A stretch of 62,628 nt of DNA from Comamonadaceae bacterium (GCA_947475685.1 CANJNC010000017.1:1-62628); one strand, 5' to 3'. Counted from the stretch's first letter, positions 29,232-40,020 are shown. The notes: generated by a model not told the origin, from the letters alone. Numbers and translations are program-made.

Positions 29232-30278
29232 ATGAACATTGCGATTTTGGGTGCGGGTGCTTGGGGCACCGCACTGGCCATCGCCTTGAGCAAAGCTCAA
29301 GAGACTGAGCCCGTCATGCACACCGTGAGCCTGTGGTCGCGAGACGAGGCTTGGCTTCATGCCGCCAAGCAAAGTCACTCCAATGAGCGCTATTTGCCTG
29401 GCATTGAGCTGCCCACTTCCTTGCTGCTGAGTGCCAGCCCCCTGAGCCAGTGGCTAGGAGGGCAAGACTTGGTGGTGCTCGCAACGCCCATGGCCGCTTT
29501 GCGCACAATGCTTGAGACGGTCGGCACCTTGACCACAGACTTGCCAGTGGTCTGGTTGTGCAAAGGCTTTGAGGCCCCACGTGTCTGGGCGCCAGGTGCA
29601 GATCTGCAGCCCGAACCCTTGGGCTTGATGGCCCACGAGGTGATTGAAGATGCGGCCCCTCAACTGGTTGCAGGTGTTTTGTCGGGCCCCAGTTTTGCCA
29701 AGGAGGTGGCGATGGGGCAGCCCACGGCGTTGGTCGCGGCAAGTCCAAATTTGAAACTTCGCGATTTGATGGTGAGTGCCTTTCATGGACCACAATTGCG
29801 CATTTACGCCAACGAAGACTGGGTGGGTGTGGAAGTTGGGGGTGCGGTTAAAAATGTGATGGCCATTGCATGCGGCATCTGTGATGGTTTGAATTTGGGC
29901 ACGAATGCAAGAGCCGCGCTCATCACCCGTGGCTTGGTTGAGATCTCAAGACTTGGTTTGGCGCTTGGTGCCAAAAGCGAGACCATGATGGGCTTGAGTG
30001 GCCTAGGGGATTTGGTGCTCACGGCCACAGGAGATCTCTCCAGAAACCGGCGAGTGGGCTTGGCCTTGGCCAAGGGACTGCGCTTGGATGACATTGTGCG
30101 AGATTTGGGTCATGTGGCCGAAGGCGTCTACAGTGCAGAGACCGTCTTAAAGAGGGCAGTGGCTTTAAAGATTGAGATGCCCATCACGCAAATGGTGGTT
30201 CATGTGCTGAAAAAAGAGAAGACACCCCAAGAGGCCATGAAGCTCTTGATGTCTAGACAAAGCAAGCTTGAGTTTTAA
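29232..30278 (+). CDS. gpsA: Glycerol-3-phosphate dehydrogenase (NAD(P)+)
   Basis: Makes sn-glycerol-3-phosphate for phospholipids. The 348-residue protein has the N-terminal dinucleotide motif [10 protein letters not shown], the KGFE and GPSFAKEV segments of the active site, and the [12 protein letters not shown] substrate helix. It lies downstream of secB, as in many proteobacteria, and is convergent to scpA. Confidence 0.95.
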   Translation: MNIAILGAGAWGTALAIALSKAQETEPVMHTVSLWSRDEAWLHAAKQSHSNERYLPGIELPTSLLLSASPLSQWLGGQDLVVLATPMAALRTMLETVGTLTTDLPVVWLCKGFEAPRVWAPGADLQPEPLGLMAHEVIEDAAPQLVAGVLSGPSFAKEVAMGQPTALVAASPNLKLRDLMVSAFHGPQLRIYANEDWVGVEVGGAVKNVMAIACGICDGLNLGTNARAALITRGLVEISRLGLALGAKSETMMGLSGLGDLVLTATGDLSRNRRVGLALAKGLRLDDIVRDLGHVAEGVYSAETVLKRAVALKIEMPITQMVVHVLKKEKTPQEAMKLLMSRQSKLEF

Positions 30279-30326
30279 GCCCAAAGGGTTGCGGCAGCTT
30301 CAAAGGACGTGCGCGCCCGCGCTTGC

Positions 30327-31298
30327 TCATTGAACGGGAGAGTAAGACAGTCTCACATAGATGGGTGCATACACCTCAGCTTGTGTGATTTCAATCAAGG
30401 TTTCTTTGGCCAGTTCTAAAAGTGCAATAAAGGTCACGACCAAAACAGGGGCGCCTTTTTGAAGATCAAAAAGTTGTTCAAACTCCACAAACCGTTTGCC
30501 TTGAAGTTTTCTCAAGACCAGGCTCATGTGCTCTCTGACGGAGAGCTCTTCTCTAGATATTTGGTGGTGTTGGATGAGACGAGCGCGTTTTAAAATGTCC
30601 GCCCAAGCTTGTTGCAATTCTGGGACATGGACCTCGGGGAATCGAGGCTGCAAGGATTGCTCAATAAAGACTTGGGCTTTGAGGTAGTCTCGCCCCATTT
30701 GAGGCCACTCGTTGAGTTGAGCTGCCGCCAACTTGATCTTCTCGTACTCGAGCAGTCTTTTGACCAATTCGGCTCTTGGGTCTTGTGCCTCTTCGCCTTC
30801 TGCCACACGTTTGGGTGGCAAAAGCATGCGAGACTTGATCTCAATGAGCATGGCCGCCATGAGCAAGTATTCGGCTGCAAGCTCCAAGTTGCGGTCTCTG
30901 ATTTCCTCCACGTAGCTCAAGTACTGCCTGGTGAGCGCGGCCATGGGGATGTCAAGAATATTGAAATTTTGCTTACGGATCAAGTACAGCAGCAAATCCA
31001 AAGGGCCTTCAAAGGCCTCTAAAAAAACTTCCAGCGCATCGGGCGGTATGTACAAGTCTTTGGGCATGGAGAACAAGGGCTCTCCATAAAGCTTTGCCAG
31101 CGCCACTTTGTCAATCACACTGGGCATGTGCTCCACAAGCGCTTCATGTCTGGCAGACACGGCTTGGCTCAACTCGTGTTCGAGTTGGTCCAAGGCGCCC
31201 TCTACAGAGGCGCCTGTTCGCAAAGCATGCGCATGGGTCTCAAGCGGTGTGCTCAAGTCCTCAGGGGCGCCTTTAAAAGAGTCGGGGGCTTCAGACAT
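30327..31298 (-). CDS. scpA: Segregation and condensation protein A
   Basis: The kleisin subunit of the SMC-ScpAB condensin. The core begins near residue 88 with the family signature FEGPLDLLLYLIRKQNFNI and ends with a winged-helix domain (about 260-320). An N-terminal extension of about 85 residues is polar and probably disordered. It is the last gene of the minus-strand group metG, DUF3460, scpA. Confidence 0.92.
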   Translation of the reverse strand: MSEAPDSFKGAPEDLSTPLETHAHALRTGASVEGALDQLEHELSQAVSARHEALVEHMPSVIDKVALAKLYGEPLFSMPKDLYIPPDALEVFLEAFEGPLDLLLYLIRKQNFNILDIPMAALTRQYLSYVEEIRDRNLELAAEYLLMAAMLIEIKSRMLLPPKRVAEGEEAQDPRAELVKRLLEYEKIKLAAAQLNEWPQMGRDYLKAQVFIEQSLQPRFPEVHVPELQQAWADILKRARLIQHHQISREELSVREHMSLVLRKLQGKRFVEFEQLFDLQKGAPVLVVTFIALLELAKETLIEITQAEVYAPIYVRLSYSPVQ

Positions 31299-31340
31299 GC
31301 GTTGAAATAAAAAAACAAAACCGTTTCAAGCGTTCTTGAA

Positions 31341-31556
31341 TTAGCCGTTGGTTTGATAGACGTAGGGTTTTTGAGAAACTTTGCCTTGCTCAAACTCATC
31401 CCACAATTTCGCATCCTTAGGGTGATCCCATAGGAGAAGACGTCCTTCTCTTTGTTTTTTTTCCAACTCGGGGTCGGATTTTTTCAAAGCATCAAGGAAC
31501 TGGCTGACTTCTGAGCTGTAGTCTGGGCGTCTAAAAAAGGACATGGGGTCATCCAA
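31341..31556 (-). CDS. DUF3460 family small protein
   Basis: A 71-residue protein typical of Burkholderiales, with the conserved SEVSQFLDALKKSDPELE and GRLLLWDHP segments. Its function is unknown; no membrane helix or cofactor motif is visible. It could also start at Met5 (31544), which has GGA seven bases upstream. It lies 42 bases ahead of scpA and probably shares its transcript. The 194 bases between metG and this gene hold no further gene. Confidence 0.82.
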   Translation of the reverse strand: MDDPMSFFRRPDYSSEVSQFLDALKKSDPELEKKQREGRLLLWDHPKDAKLWDEFEQGKVSQKPYVYQTNG

Positions 31557-31750
31557 GGTCTGTGGTGAAAGGCGTCAAGTCAAAACCCAAGCAAAGGGTG
31601 CAGGGCTTTGGGGCAGGCAGTTTGCGGGCCCACTTTGCATTTTAGCCTCTTTAAGTGCATTCTCAGGTCTCTTTGGGGCCACAGACTGGGGTGTTTGCAG
31701 TCCCTTGGGGCTCTGATGAGGAGGGCCTCAAGAGGCTTGAAGGCACCTCG

Positions 31751-33847
31751 TCAGCGAATTCTCATGCCGGGTCGGGCCCCGGGCCAAGGGCTCAGCACAA
31801 AAACGCCGGGGTGCTCTTTCTCGTTTTCGTGGCTGGCTGCCAAGACCATGCCCTCAGAGACGCCAAATTTCATTTTGCGTGGGGCCAAATTGGCCACCAT
31901 GACGGTGAGTTTGCCAACCAGATCTTCTGGTTTGTAATGAGCGGCAATGCCACTGAAGACTTGCCTGGGTTGGTCTTCGCCCACATCCAAGCTCAAGCGC
32001 AGGAGCTTTGTAGAACCCGTGACGCTCTCGCACGCGGTGATGAGGGCAATGCGCAAATCAACTTTGCTGAAGTCCTCCATCCCGATGACGCCCTCAATGG
32101 GTGTGCCACCAGGGCCAGCGCTTGGAGGCGGTGCAGCGTCATCGTGCTCGGTGTTGACAGAGGGAGAGGGCTCAAAAAGAGCATCCATCAAATGCGGGTC
32201 CACGCGTTGCATGAGATGACGATACACACCGATTTCATGCCCTTGTCCCAACAGAGTTTGAGCGCTTGAGAAAGCCAGAGGAGAGATTTTGAGAAAGCGC
32301 TCCACCTCCTGAACGAGTTCAGGCAAAACAGGTTTGAGTAAGAGGCTGAGCAATCGAAAGCTTTCAATGCAAGCGCTGCACACCTGGTGCAGTTGTGCGG
32401 CTTGTTCAGCTTTTTTTGCCAACTCCCAAGGTTTATGGGTGTCCACATACGAATTGACCCGGTCCGCAAGCAGCATGATGTCTCTGAGGACTTTGCCAAA
32501 CTCTCTTTGCTCAAAACCCTGGGCGATGTGGGGGGCACTTTGCTGCAAGTGTTGGACCAAAGCGAGCCCCTCCTCGCTTAAGGTGCCCATCTTGTGCTCA
32601 AAGCGTTTGCTGATAAAGCCTGCACTGCGAGAGGCGATGTTGATGAATTTTCCAATCAAGTCGGCATTCACACGTGCGACAAAGTCCTCTGGATTGAAAT
32701 CAATGTCTTCAACTTTGGCGTTGAGTTTTGCAGCGATGTAGTAACGCATCCATTCTGGGTTCATGCCAAGTGAGAGGTACTTCAAGGGGTCAATGCCTGT
32801 GCCACGGCTCTTGCTCATTTTTTCACCGCTCACGGTGATGAAGCCATGGACAAACACATTGGTGGGTGTTTTTCGGTGACTAAAGTGAAGCGTTGCTGGC
32901 CAAAACAGGGTGTGAAAATAGGTGATGTCTTTGCCAATGAAATGGTACTGCTCAACCTTTTCATCCTTCATGTATTGCTCAAAGCTTCGAGCGTCCCCCC
33001 TTGACCGCGGTCCTCCCTTGTCAAAGTAATTTTTAAGCGAAGCCAAATAACCAATGGGTGCATCAAGCCAGACGTAGAAATATTTACCTGGCGCGTCAGG
33101 GATCTCAATGCCAAAGTAAGGCGCATCTCGGCTGATGTCCCAGTCCCCAAGCCCGCTTAAACCCTGCTCGTTGGGGGTCAGCCATTCGCGGACCTTGTTG
33201 GCCACTTCGCTTTGAAGTTTTCCGTCTTGCGTCCAATTTTGTAAAAAAGACAAACACTTGGGGTCAGAGAGTTTGAAAAAATAGTGCTCTGAGGTCTTGA
33301 GCACCGGCGTTGCACCGGAGAGAGCTGACCGAGGGTTTTTAAGTTCCGTTGGGCCATAGACTGCTCCGCACTGCTCACACGAGTCGCCATACTGGTCCTG
33401 CGCAGCGCACTTGGGGCACTCTCCTTTGATGAATCTGTCGGGCAAGAACATGGACTTTTCAGGGTCAAAGAATTGCTCGATGGTTTTGGTGCTGATGAGA
33501 CCTTGTGCTTTGAGCTCCAAGAAGATTTCTTTGGCCAAGGCGTGGTTCTCTGGCCCATCGGTGGAGTGCCAGTTGTCAAATGCAATGTGAAAGCCATCTA
33601 AATACTGTTGACGTCCAGCCGAGATGTCGGCCACAAATTGCTGAGGTGTTTTACCTGCTTTTTCAGCAGCGATCATGATGGGCGCTCCATGGGCATCATC
33701 GGCGCCTACAAAATAAACGTCATGTCCAAGCATGCGTTGAGCACGCACCCAAATGTCTGCCTGAATGTACTCCATGATGTGACCAATATGGAAATGTCCA
33801 TTGGCATAGGGCAAGGCGGTGGTGACGAACAATTGGCGAGAGGACAT
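31751..33847 (-). CDS. metG: Methionyl-tRNA synthetase
   Basis: A 698-residue enzyme: HIGH-type FHIGH in the N-terminal Rossmann fold, a zinc knuckle (CPKC...CEQC, about 145-165), [10 protein letters not shown] and, after the anticodon domain, a C-terminal EMAP-like tRNA-binding/dimerisation domain (from about residue 590). The frame is open 60 codons further upstream to 34027, but family proteins begin at [16 protein letters not shown], so the ATG at 33847 is used. Divergent from apbC, a pairing conserved in proteobacteria. Confidence 0.96.
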   Translation of the reverse strand: MSSRQLFVTTALPYANGHFHIGHIMEYIQADIWVRAQRMLGHDVYFVGADDAHGAPIMIAAEKAGKTPQQFVADISAGRQQYLDGFHIAFDNWHSTDGPENHALAKEIFLELKAQGLISTKTIEQFFDPEKSMFLPDRFIKGECPKCAAQDQYGDSCEQCGAVYGPTELKNPRSALSGATPVLKTSEHYFFKLSDPKCLSFLQNWTQDGKLQSEVANKVREWLTPNEQGLSGLGDWDISRDAPYFGIEIPDAPGKYFYVWLDAPIGYLASLKNYFDKGGPRSRGDARSFEQYMKDEKVEQYHFIGKDITYFHTLFWPATLHFSHRKTPTNVFVHGFITVSGEKMSKSRGTGIDPLKYLSLGMNPEWMRYYIAAKLNAKVEDIDFNPEDFVARVNADLIGKFINIASRSAGFISKRFEHKMGTLSEEGLALVQHLQQSAPHIAQGFEQREFGKVLRDIMLLADRVNSYVDTHKPWELAKKAEQAAQLHQVCSACIESFRLLSLLLKPVLPELVQEVERFLKISPLAFSSAQTLLGQGHEIGVYRHLMQRVDPHLMDALFEPSPSVNTEHDDAAPPPSAGPGGTPIEGVIGMEDFSKVDLRIALITACESVTGSTKLLRLSLDVGEDQPRQVFSGIAAHYKPEDLVGKLTVMVANLAPRKMKFGVSEGMVLAASHENEKEHPGVFVLSPWPGARPGMRIR

Positions 33848-34039
33848 GGCGAGCTCATTATTTTTAATCAGGTGTGCAATTTTAGAGGGTTTAAGGGTCC
33901 GATCGCGTGATGCTCGCAAGGGATCTGAAAAATTGGTGACAATCGGCGTGAAAGATCCAAGCTGTCCTAGAAAGTAAAGGGTTAAAGAAGATTCGTTAGA
34001 CTGTAGAACTGTGGGTTTGGAAAACAATTGGAGAATTTG

Positions 34040-35131
34040 ATGTCATCGAACGAGCAAATGGTGTTAGAGGCCTTGCAAGATGTGATGGACCCCCATACGG
34101 GTCTGACTTTTGTGGCCAGCAAATCGATCAAAAACGTGAAGCTTCAAGGCGAAGAGCTGTCCTTGGAGTTGGTTTTGGGCTACCCTGCACAAAGCCAATG
34201 GCCTCTCATGAAGCAAAGTTTGCTGGACAAACTCCAAGATTTACCAGGTGTGAAAAAAGTCTCGATCCATGTGAGCACCCACATTGTTGCCCACACTGCA
34301 CAGCGGGGTGTACAACTCTTGCCTCAGGTCAAAAACATCATCGCTGTGGCGTCCGGCAAAGGCGGTGTGGGCAAAAGCACCACGGCTGTCAACTTGGCGT
34401 TGGCTTTGGCCCAAGAGGGCGCTCGTGTGGGTTTGCTTGATGCCGACATTTATGGACCCAGTCAGCCCATGATGATGGGACTGCAAGCAAGGCCTCAAAG
34501 CGCAGACGGCAAAACCATGGAGCCCTTAGAGAATTATGGTGTTCAAGTCATGTCCATTGGATTTTTGGTGGCTCAAGATGAGGCGATGATTTGGCGCGGT
34601 CCCATGGCCACCCAAGCCTTGGAGCAACTCATTCGTCAAACCAATTGGAAGGATTTGGATTATTTGTTGGTCGACATGCCCCCAGGGACTGGCGATATTC
34701 AACTGACCTTGAGCCAACGCGTGCCCCTCACCGGAGCGGTCATTGTGACCACCCCGCAAGACATCGCCTTGTTGGATGCTAAAAAGGGCATCAAAATGTT
34801 TGAAAAAGTGGGCGTGCCCATTTTGGGTGTGGTCGAAAACATGGCGGTCCACGTGTGCTCCCAATGTGGTCACAAAGAGCATATCTTTGGTGAAGACGGG
34901 GGTATGCAGATGGCCCAACAACTCCAAATTGATTATTTGGGTGCCATGCCACTCGATATCCACATTCGACTCCAAGCCGACAGTGGCCGTCCCACTGTGG
35001 TGGCGGACCCCCAAGGGGCTGTTGCACTCATGTATCTGGCCATGGCCAGATCTTTGGCGATCAAAGTGGCCGCCAAGGCCAAAGACTTCTCTTCCATGTT
35101 TCCCAGCATCAAAATATCCAAAGACACCTGA
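34040..35131 (+). CDS. apbC: Fe-S cluster carrier ApbC/Mrp
   Basis: A P-loop ATPase that carries and transfers Fe-S clusters. The 363-residue protein has an N-terminal MIP18 (DUF59) domain (residues 1-90), the deviant Walker [10 protein letters not shown] at about 106-114, and a CxxC (CSQC) near residue 275 that holds the bridging cluster. ATG 34040 is chosen over TTG 34028 because GGAG lies six bases before it. Divergent from metG. Confidence 0.94.
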   Translation: MSSNEQMVLEALQDVMDPHTGLTFVASKSIKNVKLQGEELSLELVLGYPAQSQWPLMKQSLLDKLQDLPGVKKVSIHVSTHIVAHTAQRGVQLLPQVKNIIAVASGKGGVGKSTTAVNLALALAQEGARVGLLDADIYGPSQPMMMGLQARPQSADGKTMEPLENYGVQVMSIGFLVAQDEAMIWRGPMATQALEQLIRQTNWKDLDYLLVDMPPGTGDIQLTLSQRVPLTGAVIVTTPQDIALLDAKKGIKMFEKVGVPILGVVENMAVHVCSQCGHKEHIFGEDGGMQMAQQLQIDYLGAMPLDIHIRLQADSGRPTVVADPQGAVALMYLAMARSLAIKVAAKAKDFSSMFPSIKISKDT

Positions 35132-35138
35132 GAGCGTT

Positions 35139-37022
35139 TTAAGCGATGTCGTTCGATTGAAATTGAAGGTGGGCCAATTTGGCATACAGTCCACCTTGAG
35201 CCAAAAGGTCTTCATGCTTGCCGCTTTCGATCAGGGTGCCGTTTTCCAAGACCAACAAGGGGTTGGATTTTTTGACGGTAGAGAAGCGGTGGGCAATCAC
35301 CAAGGTGGTCCGATCTTCCATCGCCTTGTCCAAGGCCAATTGAACCATGCGTTCACTGTTGGCATCCAGTGCACTGGTGGCTTCATCCAAGAGCAACAAG
35401 GGCGGGTTCTTTAAGATGGCCCTTGCAATGGCGATGCGTTGCTTTTGACCCCCCGACAACCGCACACCGCGCTCACCCAAATACGTGTCATACCCATTGG
35501 AGAGTTGCTCAATGAATTCATCTGCATAGGCGGCTTTCGCTGCCCGGTACACATCTTCTTTGCGCGCACTTGGGTTGCCATACAGGATGTTTTCATACGC
35601 ACTGGTTGAGAAAATAACAGGCTCTTGAGGGACCAAGCCTATGCGCGCTCTTAAGTCCTTCAAAGCCATTTTTTGAATGGGTATGCCGTTCAGGCGAATC
35701 TCTCCTTGCTGAGGGTCATAAAAACGCAAAAGCAAAGAAAAGACGCTGGTTTTTCCTGCTCCACTGGGTCCCACCAATGCGGCATCTTCGCCGGCTTTGA
35801 TCGAGACGCTCAAATTCGAAAGTGCCGCTCGATCAAGGCGCGAGGGGTAAAAAAACGTGACCCTGTCGATTTCTAAATGAGCACCCCCTGCTTGTTGCGA
35901 GATGATGGCTGGGCTGGAGGGCTCGGCAACGGGGGATTGGGTATTTAAAAGCTCAATGAGCCGCTCTGTCGCGCCAGCGGCTCGGAGCAAGTCCCCATAG
36001 ACCTCTCCCAAGACAGCAAAGGCGCTGGCCAACAACAACACATACACCAAGGTTTGCCCAAGTTCACCGGCACTCAGTGTGCCTTGCATCACGGCCAAAG
36101 CGCCTTGGTACAAGCCCCAAAGCAAAGCGGCACTGGTGGTGGTCAAAATAAAGGCCACCAAAAGGGAGCGCGCGCGAACACGTTTGATGGCCGTGATGAA
36201 GGCGTGCGCGCTTGCCGACTCGTAGCGTTGGGCCTCTCGATCTTCGGCGGTGTAGCTTTGAACGACGGGAATGGCGTTCAAGACCTCTTGGGCAATGGCT
36301 GAGGTATCTGCCACTCGGTCTTGGGACGTGCGGGAGAGCTTTCTCACGCGTCGGCCCAGGGCGACGCTTGGAGCAATCACCACCAACAACAAAGCGATGA
36401 CTTGAAGCATCAAAAGGGGGTTGGTCCAAATGAGCATCATCAATGCGCCAACGCCCATCACCAAGTTCCTAAGCCCCATGGACAAAGAGGAGCCCACCAC
36501 GGTTTGCACCAAGGTGGTGTCTGAGCTCAACCGCGAGAGCACTTCGCCTGTTTGAGTGACTTCAAAAAAAGCTGGGCTTTGTTTCAAGACATGGGCATAC
36601 ACGGTTTGTCGGACGTCGCTTGTGATGCGCTCACCAAGCCAGCTGACCATGTAAAAACGTGCTGATGAAAACAGCGCCAAAGCAACCGACACCCAAAAGA
36701 GCAAAAAGAAATGCCAAGTCAATTCAGCGCTTGAGCTCTTGGCGCTGAGTCCTTGATCAATCAAGAGTTTCAATGCGTAGGGAAAACAAAGCGTGGAGGC
36801 TGCCGCCAAGATCAAAAAAGCACCGGCCCACACAATTTGCATTCGGTAGGGTTTGACAAAGGGCATCAAACCCATGAGCCCGGGTAGGCGGGCCTTTTTG
36901 GCTGGGAGGTCTTCGTTGGGCTGGGGCTCCACTGCTAGTGAGTGGGTGTTGGAGGGCGTGCTCGACAATGGGGTCCTTGCAATTGAAAGGTTGGGGCAAT
37001 TGAGGCTTTGATTTTCACTCAT
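35139..37022 (-). CDS. ABC exporter, fused permease-ATPase (MsbA-like)
   Basis: A half-size ABC exporter of about 627 residues. It has a polar N-terminal extension, six membrane helices (about residues 60-350) and a nucleotide-binding domain with GPSGAGKTS (Walker A), LSGGQKQRIAIARAIL (signature) and LLLLDEATSAL (Walker B). It is convergent with apbC, with only seven bases between stops. The start could also be Met at 37073. Substrate unknown; lipid or drug export is a family-level guess. The N-terminal 45 residues carry many Ser, Pro and Asn. Confidence 0.88.
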   Translation of the reverse strand: MSENQSLNCPNLSIARTPLSSTPSNTHSLAVEPQPNEDLPAKKARLPGLMGLMPFVKPYRMQIVWAGAFLILAAASTLCFPYALKLLIDQGLSAKSSSAELTWHFFLLFWVSVALALFSSARFYMVSWLGERITSDVRQTVYAHVLKQSPAFFEVTQTGEVLSRLSSDTTLVQTVVGSSLSMGLRNLVMGVGALMMLIWTNPLLMLQVIALLLVVIAPSVALGRRVRKLSRTSQDRVADTSAIAQEVLNAIPVVQSYTAEDREAQRYESASAHAFITAIKRVRARSLLVAFILTTTSAALLWGLYQGALAVMQGTLSAGELGQTLVYVLLLASAFAVLGEVYGDLLRAAGATERLIELLNTQSPVAEPSSPAIISQQAGGAHLEIDRVTFFYPSRLDRAALSNLSVSIKAGEDAALVGPSGAGKTSVFSLLLRFYDPQQGEIRLNGIPIQKMALKDLRARIGLVPQEPVIFSTSAYENILYGNPSARKEDVYRAAKAAYADEFIEQLSNGYDTYLGERGVRLSGGQKQRIAIARAILKNPPLLLLDEATSALDANSERMVQLALDKAMEDRTTLVIAHRFSTVKKSNPLLVLENGTLIESGKHEDLLAQGGLYAKLAHLQFQSNDIA

Positions 37023-37104
37023 TTGTGATGCGTTTGAATTTTTTAGCTTAAAAATCTTGTGAGCGTCATGCAAGGGTTATGAAGAACGTGCCACAATTCA
37101 AAGC

Positions 37105-38022
37105 ATGCAATTGAATGAAGAAACCATCGATACGCCGCCAAAACCAGCGGCCAGTGTGATCCTTTTGCGAGACACAGAGACCCCTGAGGGCTTGGCAAGA
37201 GTGGAGGTGTTTTTGGTGAAACGACACGGCAACTCCAAAGTATTGGGAGGCGCGTATGTGTTTCCGGGTGGCAAACTTGATGCCGATGACATGCAGGTGG
37301 TCTTGGCAGAGCAATTGGCGCAGTCTAGCGAGCAGTTGTTCTTGCAGCTTCAAGAGCCTGAGCAAAGTCCACAAGGCGCAGCATCCCTGTACGTGGCCGC
37401 ACTCCGAGAGGCCTTTGAAGAGTGTGGCGTTCTCTTTGCTAAACATCTTTTGGCCTCCAAGCCTTTGGATGTGTTGCAAGCGGCCAAAAATTTGAATGCC
37501 TTGATTCAAGAGGGCAGACCTTTCTCGAAAGCCTTGGGTCAGTTGGGCTTTTTATTGGATACCGCGGCCTTGGTGCCTTGGGCGCGTTGGATCACCCCGA
37601 AAACACCCACGGTGAGCAATCAGCGCTTTGATGCGCGGTTTTTTCTAGGCGTCATGCCCAAGGATCAAACCGCGTTGCATGACAATGTGGAGACCACCCA
37701 CAGCACGTGGATCACGCCAAAGCAAGCCCTACAAGCGTATTGTGCAAAAGAGATTGAGCTGGCAGCGCCACAAATCATGACCTTGATTGACCTGGCTCGT
37801 TTCAAGTCCACTGCAAGCGCAGTGGCGCATGCGCGCGCGCAAAGCACGCCCAAAATAGAGCCCCACTCCACGTCCATTGACGGTGTGCGCGCGGTGTGTT
37901 TTCCAGGCGACGTGCTGCACCCCCTCAAGGATAAAATACTGCATGGCCCTAGTCGACTGTGGTTCAAAGAGGGGCTTTTTCAGCCCAGTGAAGGCTTGGG
38001 CAGCTTGTTGATGGATGACTAA
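37105..38022 (+). CDS. NUDT19-like Nudix hydrolase
   Basis: A 305-residue Nudix protein whose box is split: FPGGKLDADD lies near residue 52, and the catalytic REAFEECGVLF comes about 50 residues later. This long insertion is the mark of the NUDT19/RP2p branch, whose eukaryotic members hydrolyse CoA and acyl-CoA. The bacterial substrate is not certain. Divergent from the ABC exporter and followed 15 bases later by the NnrU gene. Confidence 0.82.
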   Translation: MQLNEETIDTPPKPAASVILLRDTETPEGLARVEVFLVKRHGNSKVLGGAYVFPGGKLDADDMQVVLAEQLAQSSEQLFLQLQEPEQSPQGAASLYVAALREAFEECGVLFAKHLLASKPLDVLQAAKNLNALIQEGRPFSKALGQLGFLLDTAALVPWARWITPKTPTVSNQRFDARFFLGVMPKDQTALHDNVETTHSTWITPKQALQAYCAKEIELAAPQIMTLIDLARFKSTASAVAHARAQSTPKIEPHSTSIDGVRAVCFPGDVLHPLKDKILHGPSRLWFKEGLFQPSEGLGSLLMDD

Positions 38023-38037
38023 TTCAAAAGGGGTGCC

Positions 38038-38661
38038 ATGGGCTTATTGATACTGGGTTTGTTTGTGTTTTTAGGTGTTCATTCTTTAAGAATCATCAGC
38101 GAGTCAAGGCGCTCGCATTACCTTGAACTTTGGGGCGAGAAAAAGTTCAAGGGCATTTACGCTGTGTTGTCGTTGATTGGGTTTTTGATTTTGATCGCTG
38201 GCTTTTCCCAGGCCAAGCTCTCGCCTGAGTGGGTTTGGATGCCGCCTGAGGTGGCCAGGCACGCGATGTTTATATTGATGTGGGGGGCCTTTATTTTATG
38301 GACGGCGTCTTACATCAATGGCAACGTGATCAAAGACCGCATTGGACACCCCATGGTGGTGGGCGTCAAAGTTTGGGCCCTTGCTCATTTGCTGGCCAAT
38401 GGGCAGGCGCATCAAATTGTGCTGTTTGCGGCGTTCTTGGTTTGGGCGGTGCTTAGTTTTCGCAGTGCCAAAAAGCGAGATCGCCAGGCCCTTTTGGCGC
38501 TTGAAGAACAAGGTCTACTGCCAGCACCCAAAGCCCCGGTCTCCAAGGCGGCCAATGGCTTGGTCTTGGCGCTTGGAACCATTTTATGGATGGTTTTCAT
38601 GGCATGGGGCCATAAATTTTTGATTGGGGTGAGCCCTTTTGCCATCAATATGGCCTTTTGA
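38038..38661 (+). CDS. NnrU family membrane protein
   Basis: A 207-residue polytopic membrane protein of the NnrU family, with about five or six helices and the conserved N-terminal GVHSLRIISESRR. NnrU was first linked to denitrification gene clusters, but family members are widespread in bacteria without that pathway, and no denitrification gene is nearby. Probably co-transcribed with the preceding Nudix gene. Confidence 0.85.
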   Translation: MGLLILGLFVFLGVHSLRIISESRRSHYLELWGEKKFKGIYAVLSLIGFLILIAGFSQAKLSPEWVWMPPEVARHAMFILMWGAFILWTASYINGNVIKDRIGHPMVVGVKVWALAHLLANGQAHQIVLFAAFLVWAVLSFRSAKKRDRQALLALEEQGLLPAPKAPVSKAANGLVLALGTILWMVFMAWGHKFLIGVSPFAINMAF

Positions 38662-38806
38662 GGGGCTTATTTGTGCAAAGAGCAGGTGTTTTTTGGGCTT
38701 TCCCTCTTGTGAAAGGGCTCGATTCAAGCTCACAATGCCATGAGCAAAGCGGGTGGATGGCCGAAGTGTGTTGGCTGCAAGCTTATTTTTTCAGAGGGTA
38801 GAAATC

Positions 38807-39790
38807 ATGACGAAGTCCTATTCACGCATGCGTGTACTTGCTTTGGCGATGGGCTTGAGCAGTTCGTTTTTTGTGGCCGCGCAATCTCAAGTCTTTCCCA
38901 CTAAGCCCATTCGAGTGGTGTGTCCTTTCCCAGCGGCTGGGGCGGTGGACATTGCCTCTAGAGCCATTGCGCAGGAATTGTCCAAAAACTTAAACCTGCC
39001 CGTCACCGTTGAAAACCGCCCGGGTGCGGGTGGCAACATTGGCTCTGCGGAGGTGGTGAGAGCCACACCAGACGGGTACACCTTGCTCATGAGCACCTCA
39101 GGCATTCAAGCGATCAACCCATTTTTGTACAGCAAAATGCCCTTTGATCCCAACAAGGACTTGCAGCCCATATCCGTGTTGGTGTCTTTGAACAATGTGT
39201 TGGTGGTCAATCCCAGTGTCAAGATCAATTCAGTCAATGAGTTGATTGCGCTTGCCAAGGAGCAGCCTGGAAAGTTAAATTACGCCTCCAGTGGCAGCGG
39301 GACGAGCATTCACATGTCGGGTGAGATGTTCAAATTCATGGTCAATGTCAACTTGATTCACATCCCCTACAAGGGCAGCGCCCCTGCGGTCACGGATTTA
39401 TTGGGTGGGCAGGTGATGATGATGTTTGACAACATCCCCTCCTCGATGCCGCATATCAAGTCTGGCAAACTCAGAGCCATTGCAACCACGGGTGCCAAAA
39501 GAGATCCATCCTTGCCTGATTTGCCAACCATTGCAGAGGCCGGTGTACCAGGGTATGAGGCTGGCGTTTGGTTTGGTCTCATGGCCCCATTGGCCACGCC
39601 CAAAGAGATCGTTGCCAAGTTGAATGCGGAAATTGTCAAGGCCTCCAAGTCGCCCGAGTACATCAAGAAGATGAACGAGCAGGGCTATATCGTGCTGGCA
39701 AGCTCAGCCGAGCAAATGAGTGAGATGAGCCGCGTTGAATACGCCAGATGGGGCCCCATTGTCAAGGCCTCTGGTGCCAAGGCGGAGTGA
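38807..39790 (+). CDS. Bug-family periplasmic solute receptor (TctC-like)
   Basis: A 327-residue extracytoplasmic binding protein of the tripartite tricarboxylate transporter type, greatly expanded in Burkholderiales. It has a signal peptide (residues 1-28, cleavage likely after VAAQS) and the conserved blocks TKPIRVVCPFPAAGAVDIASR, VENRPGAGGNIGS and IPYKGSAPA. ATG 38807 is preferred to 38753 because AGAGGG precedes it and it gives a clean signal peptide. No TctA/TctB membrane genes are near, so the ligand and partner transporter are unknown. Confidence 0.9.
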   Translation: MTKSYSRMRVLALAMGLSSSFFVAAQSQVFPTKPIRVVCPFPAAGAVDIASRAIAQELSKNLNLPVTVENRPGAGGNIGSAEVVRATPDGYTLLMSTSGIQAINPFLYSKMPFDPNKDLQPISVLVSLNNVLVVNPSVKINSVNELIALAKEQPGKLNYASSGSGTSIHMSGEMFKFMVNVNLIHIPYKGSAPAVTDLLGGQVMMMFDNIPSSMPHIKSGKLRAIATTGAKRDPSLPDLPTIAEAGVPGYEAGVWFGLMAPLATPKEIVAKLNAEIVKASKSPEYIKKMNEQGYIVLASSAEQMSEMSRVEYARWGPIVKASGAKAE

Positions 39791-39820
39791 TGGCACAGCG
39801 CCATTGAGCGCGCAAGCTCC

Positions 39821-39855
39821 AAAAGGCTGAAATTTAGCCCTTTAAAAGGCCTTTT
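39821..39855 (+). terminator. Possible terminator after the Bug receptor gene
   Basis: AAAaGGCT and AGCCcTTT form a hairpin with one mismatch and a seven-base loop, followed directly by the palindrome AAAAGGCCTTTT (39844-39855), which supplies a short T-run. The structure is plausible but the T-run is only four bases. Confidence 0.3.
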
Positions 39856-39860
39856 GATTG

Positions 39861-39919
39861 ATCTTTGTAAGAGCTCTTTTGCAAAGGATGCATTAAACTG
39901 CACCTGGGTATCCTTTCGC
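39861..39919 (+). promoter_or_regulatory. Two mutually exclusive hairpins upstream of ccmA
   Basis: Segment GCAAAGGAT (39881-39889) can pair backwards with ATCTTTG (39861-39867), around an inner GAGCTC palindrome, or forwards with ATCCTTTCGC (39910-39919), giving nine pairs with one bulge and a 20-base loop. The second hairpin is followed by a T-rich run (AAACCTTTTGTCTTTTG). Such alternatives can form an attenuator or end the preceding transcript. About 100 bases remain before the ccmA ATG, and I see no clear promoter in them. Confidence 0.35.
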
Positions 39920-40020
39920 AAACCTTTTGTCTTTTGTGTCATGCAAGTTCTCCCAACCGTTCTACATTTATATCAACAAAGTCTGAAGGCGTCTCTTCAT
40001 CCCTTGCGTTCTTCTTTGCG

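Noticed and set aside
31655..32269. 204-codon plus-strand frame opposite the metG 3' end
   Set aside because: Antisense shadow of the conserved MetRS C-terminal domain.
33848..34027. 60-codon N-terminal extension of metG
   Set aside because: Not part of the MetRS family, has no matching start signal, and would occupy the promoter region shared with apbC.
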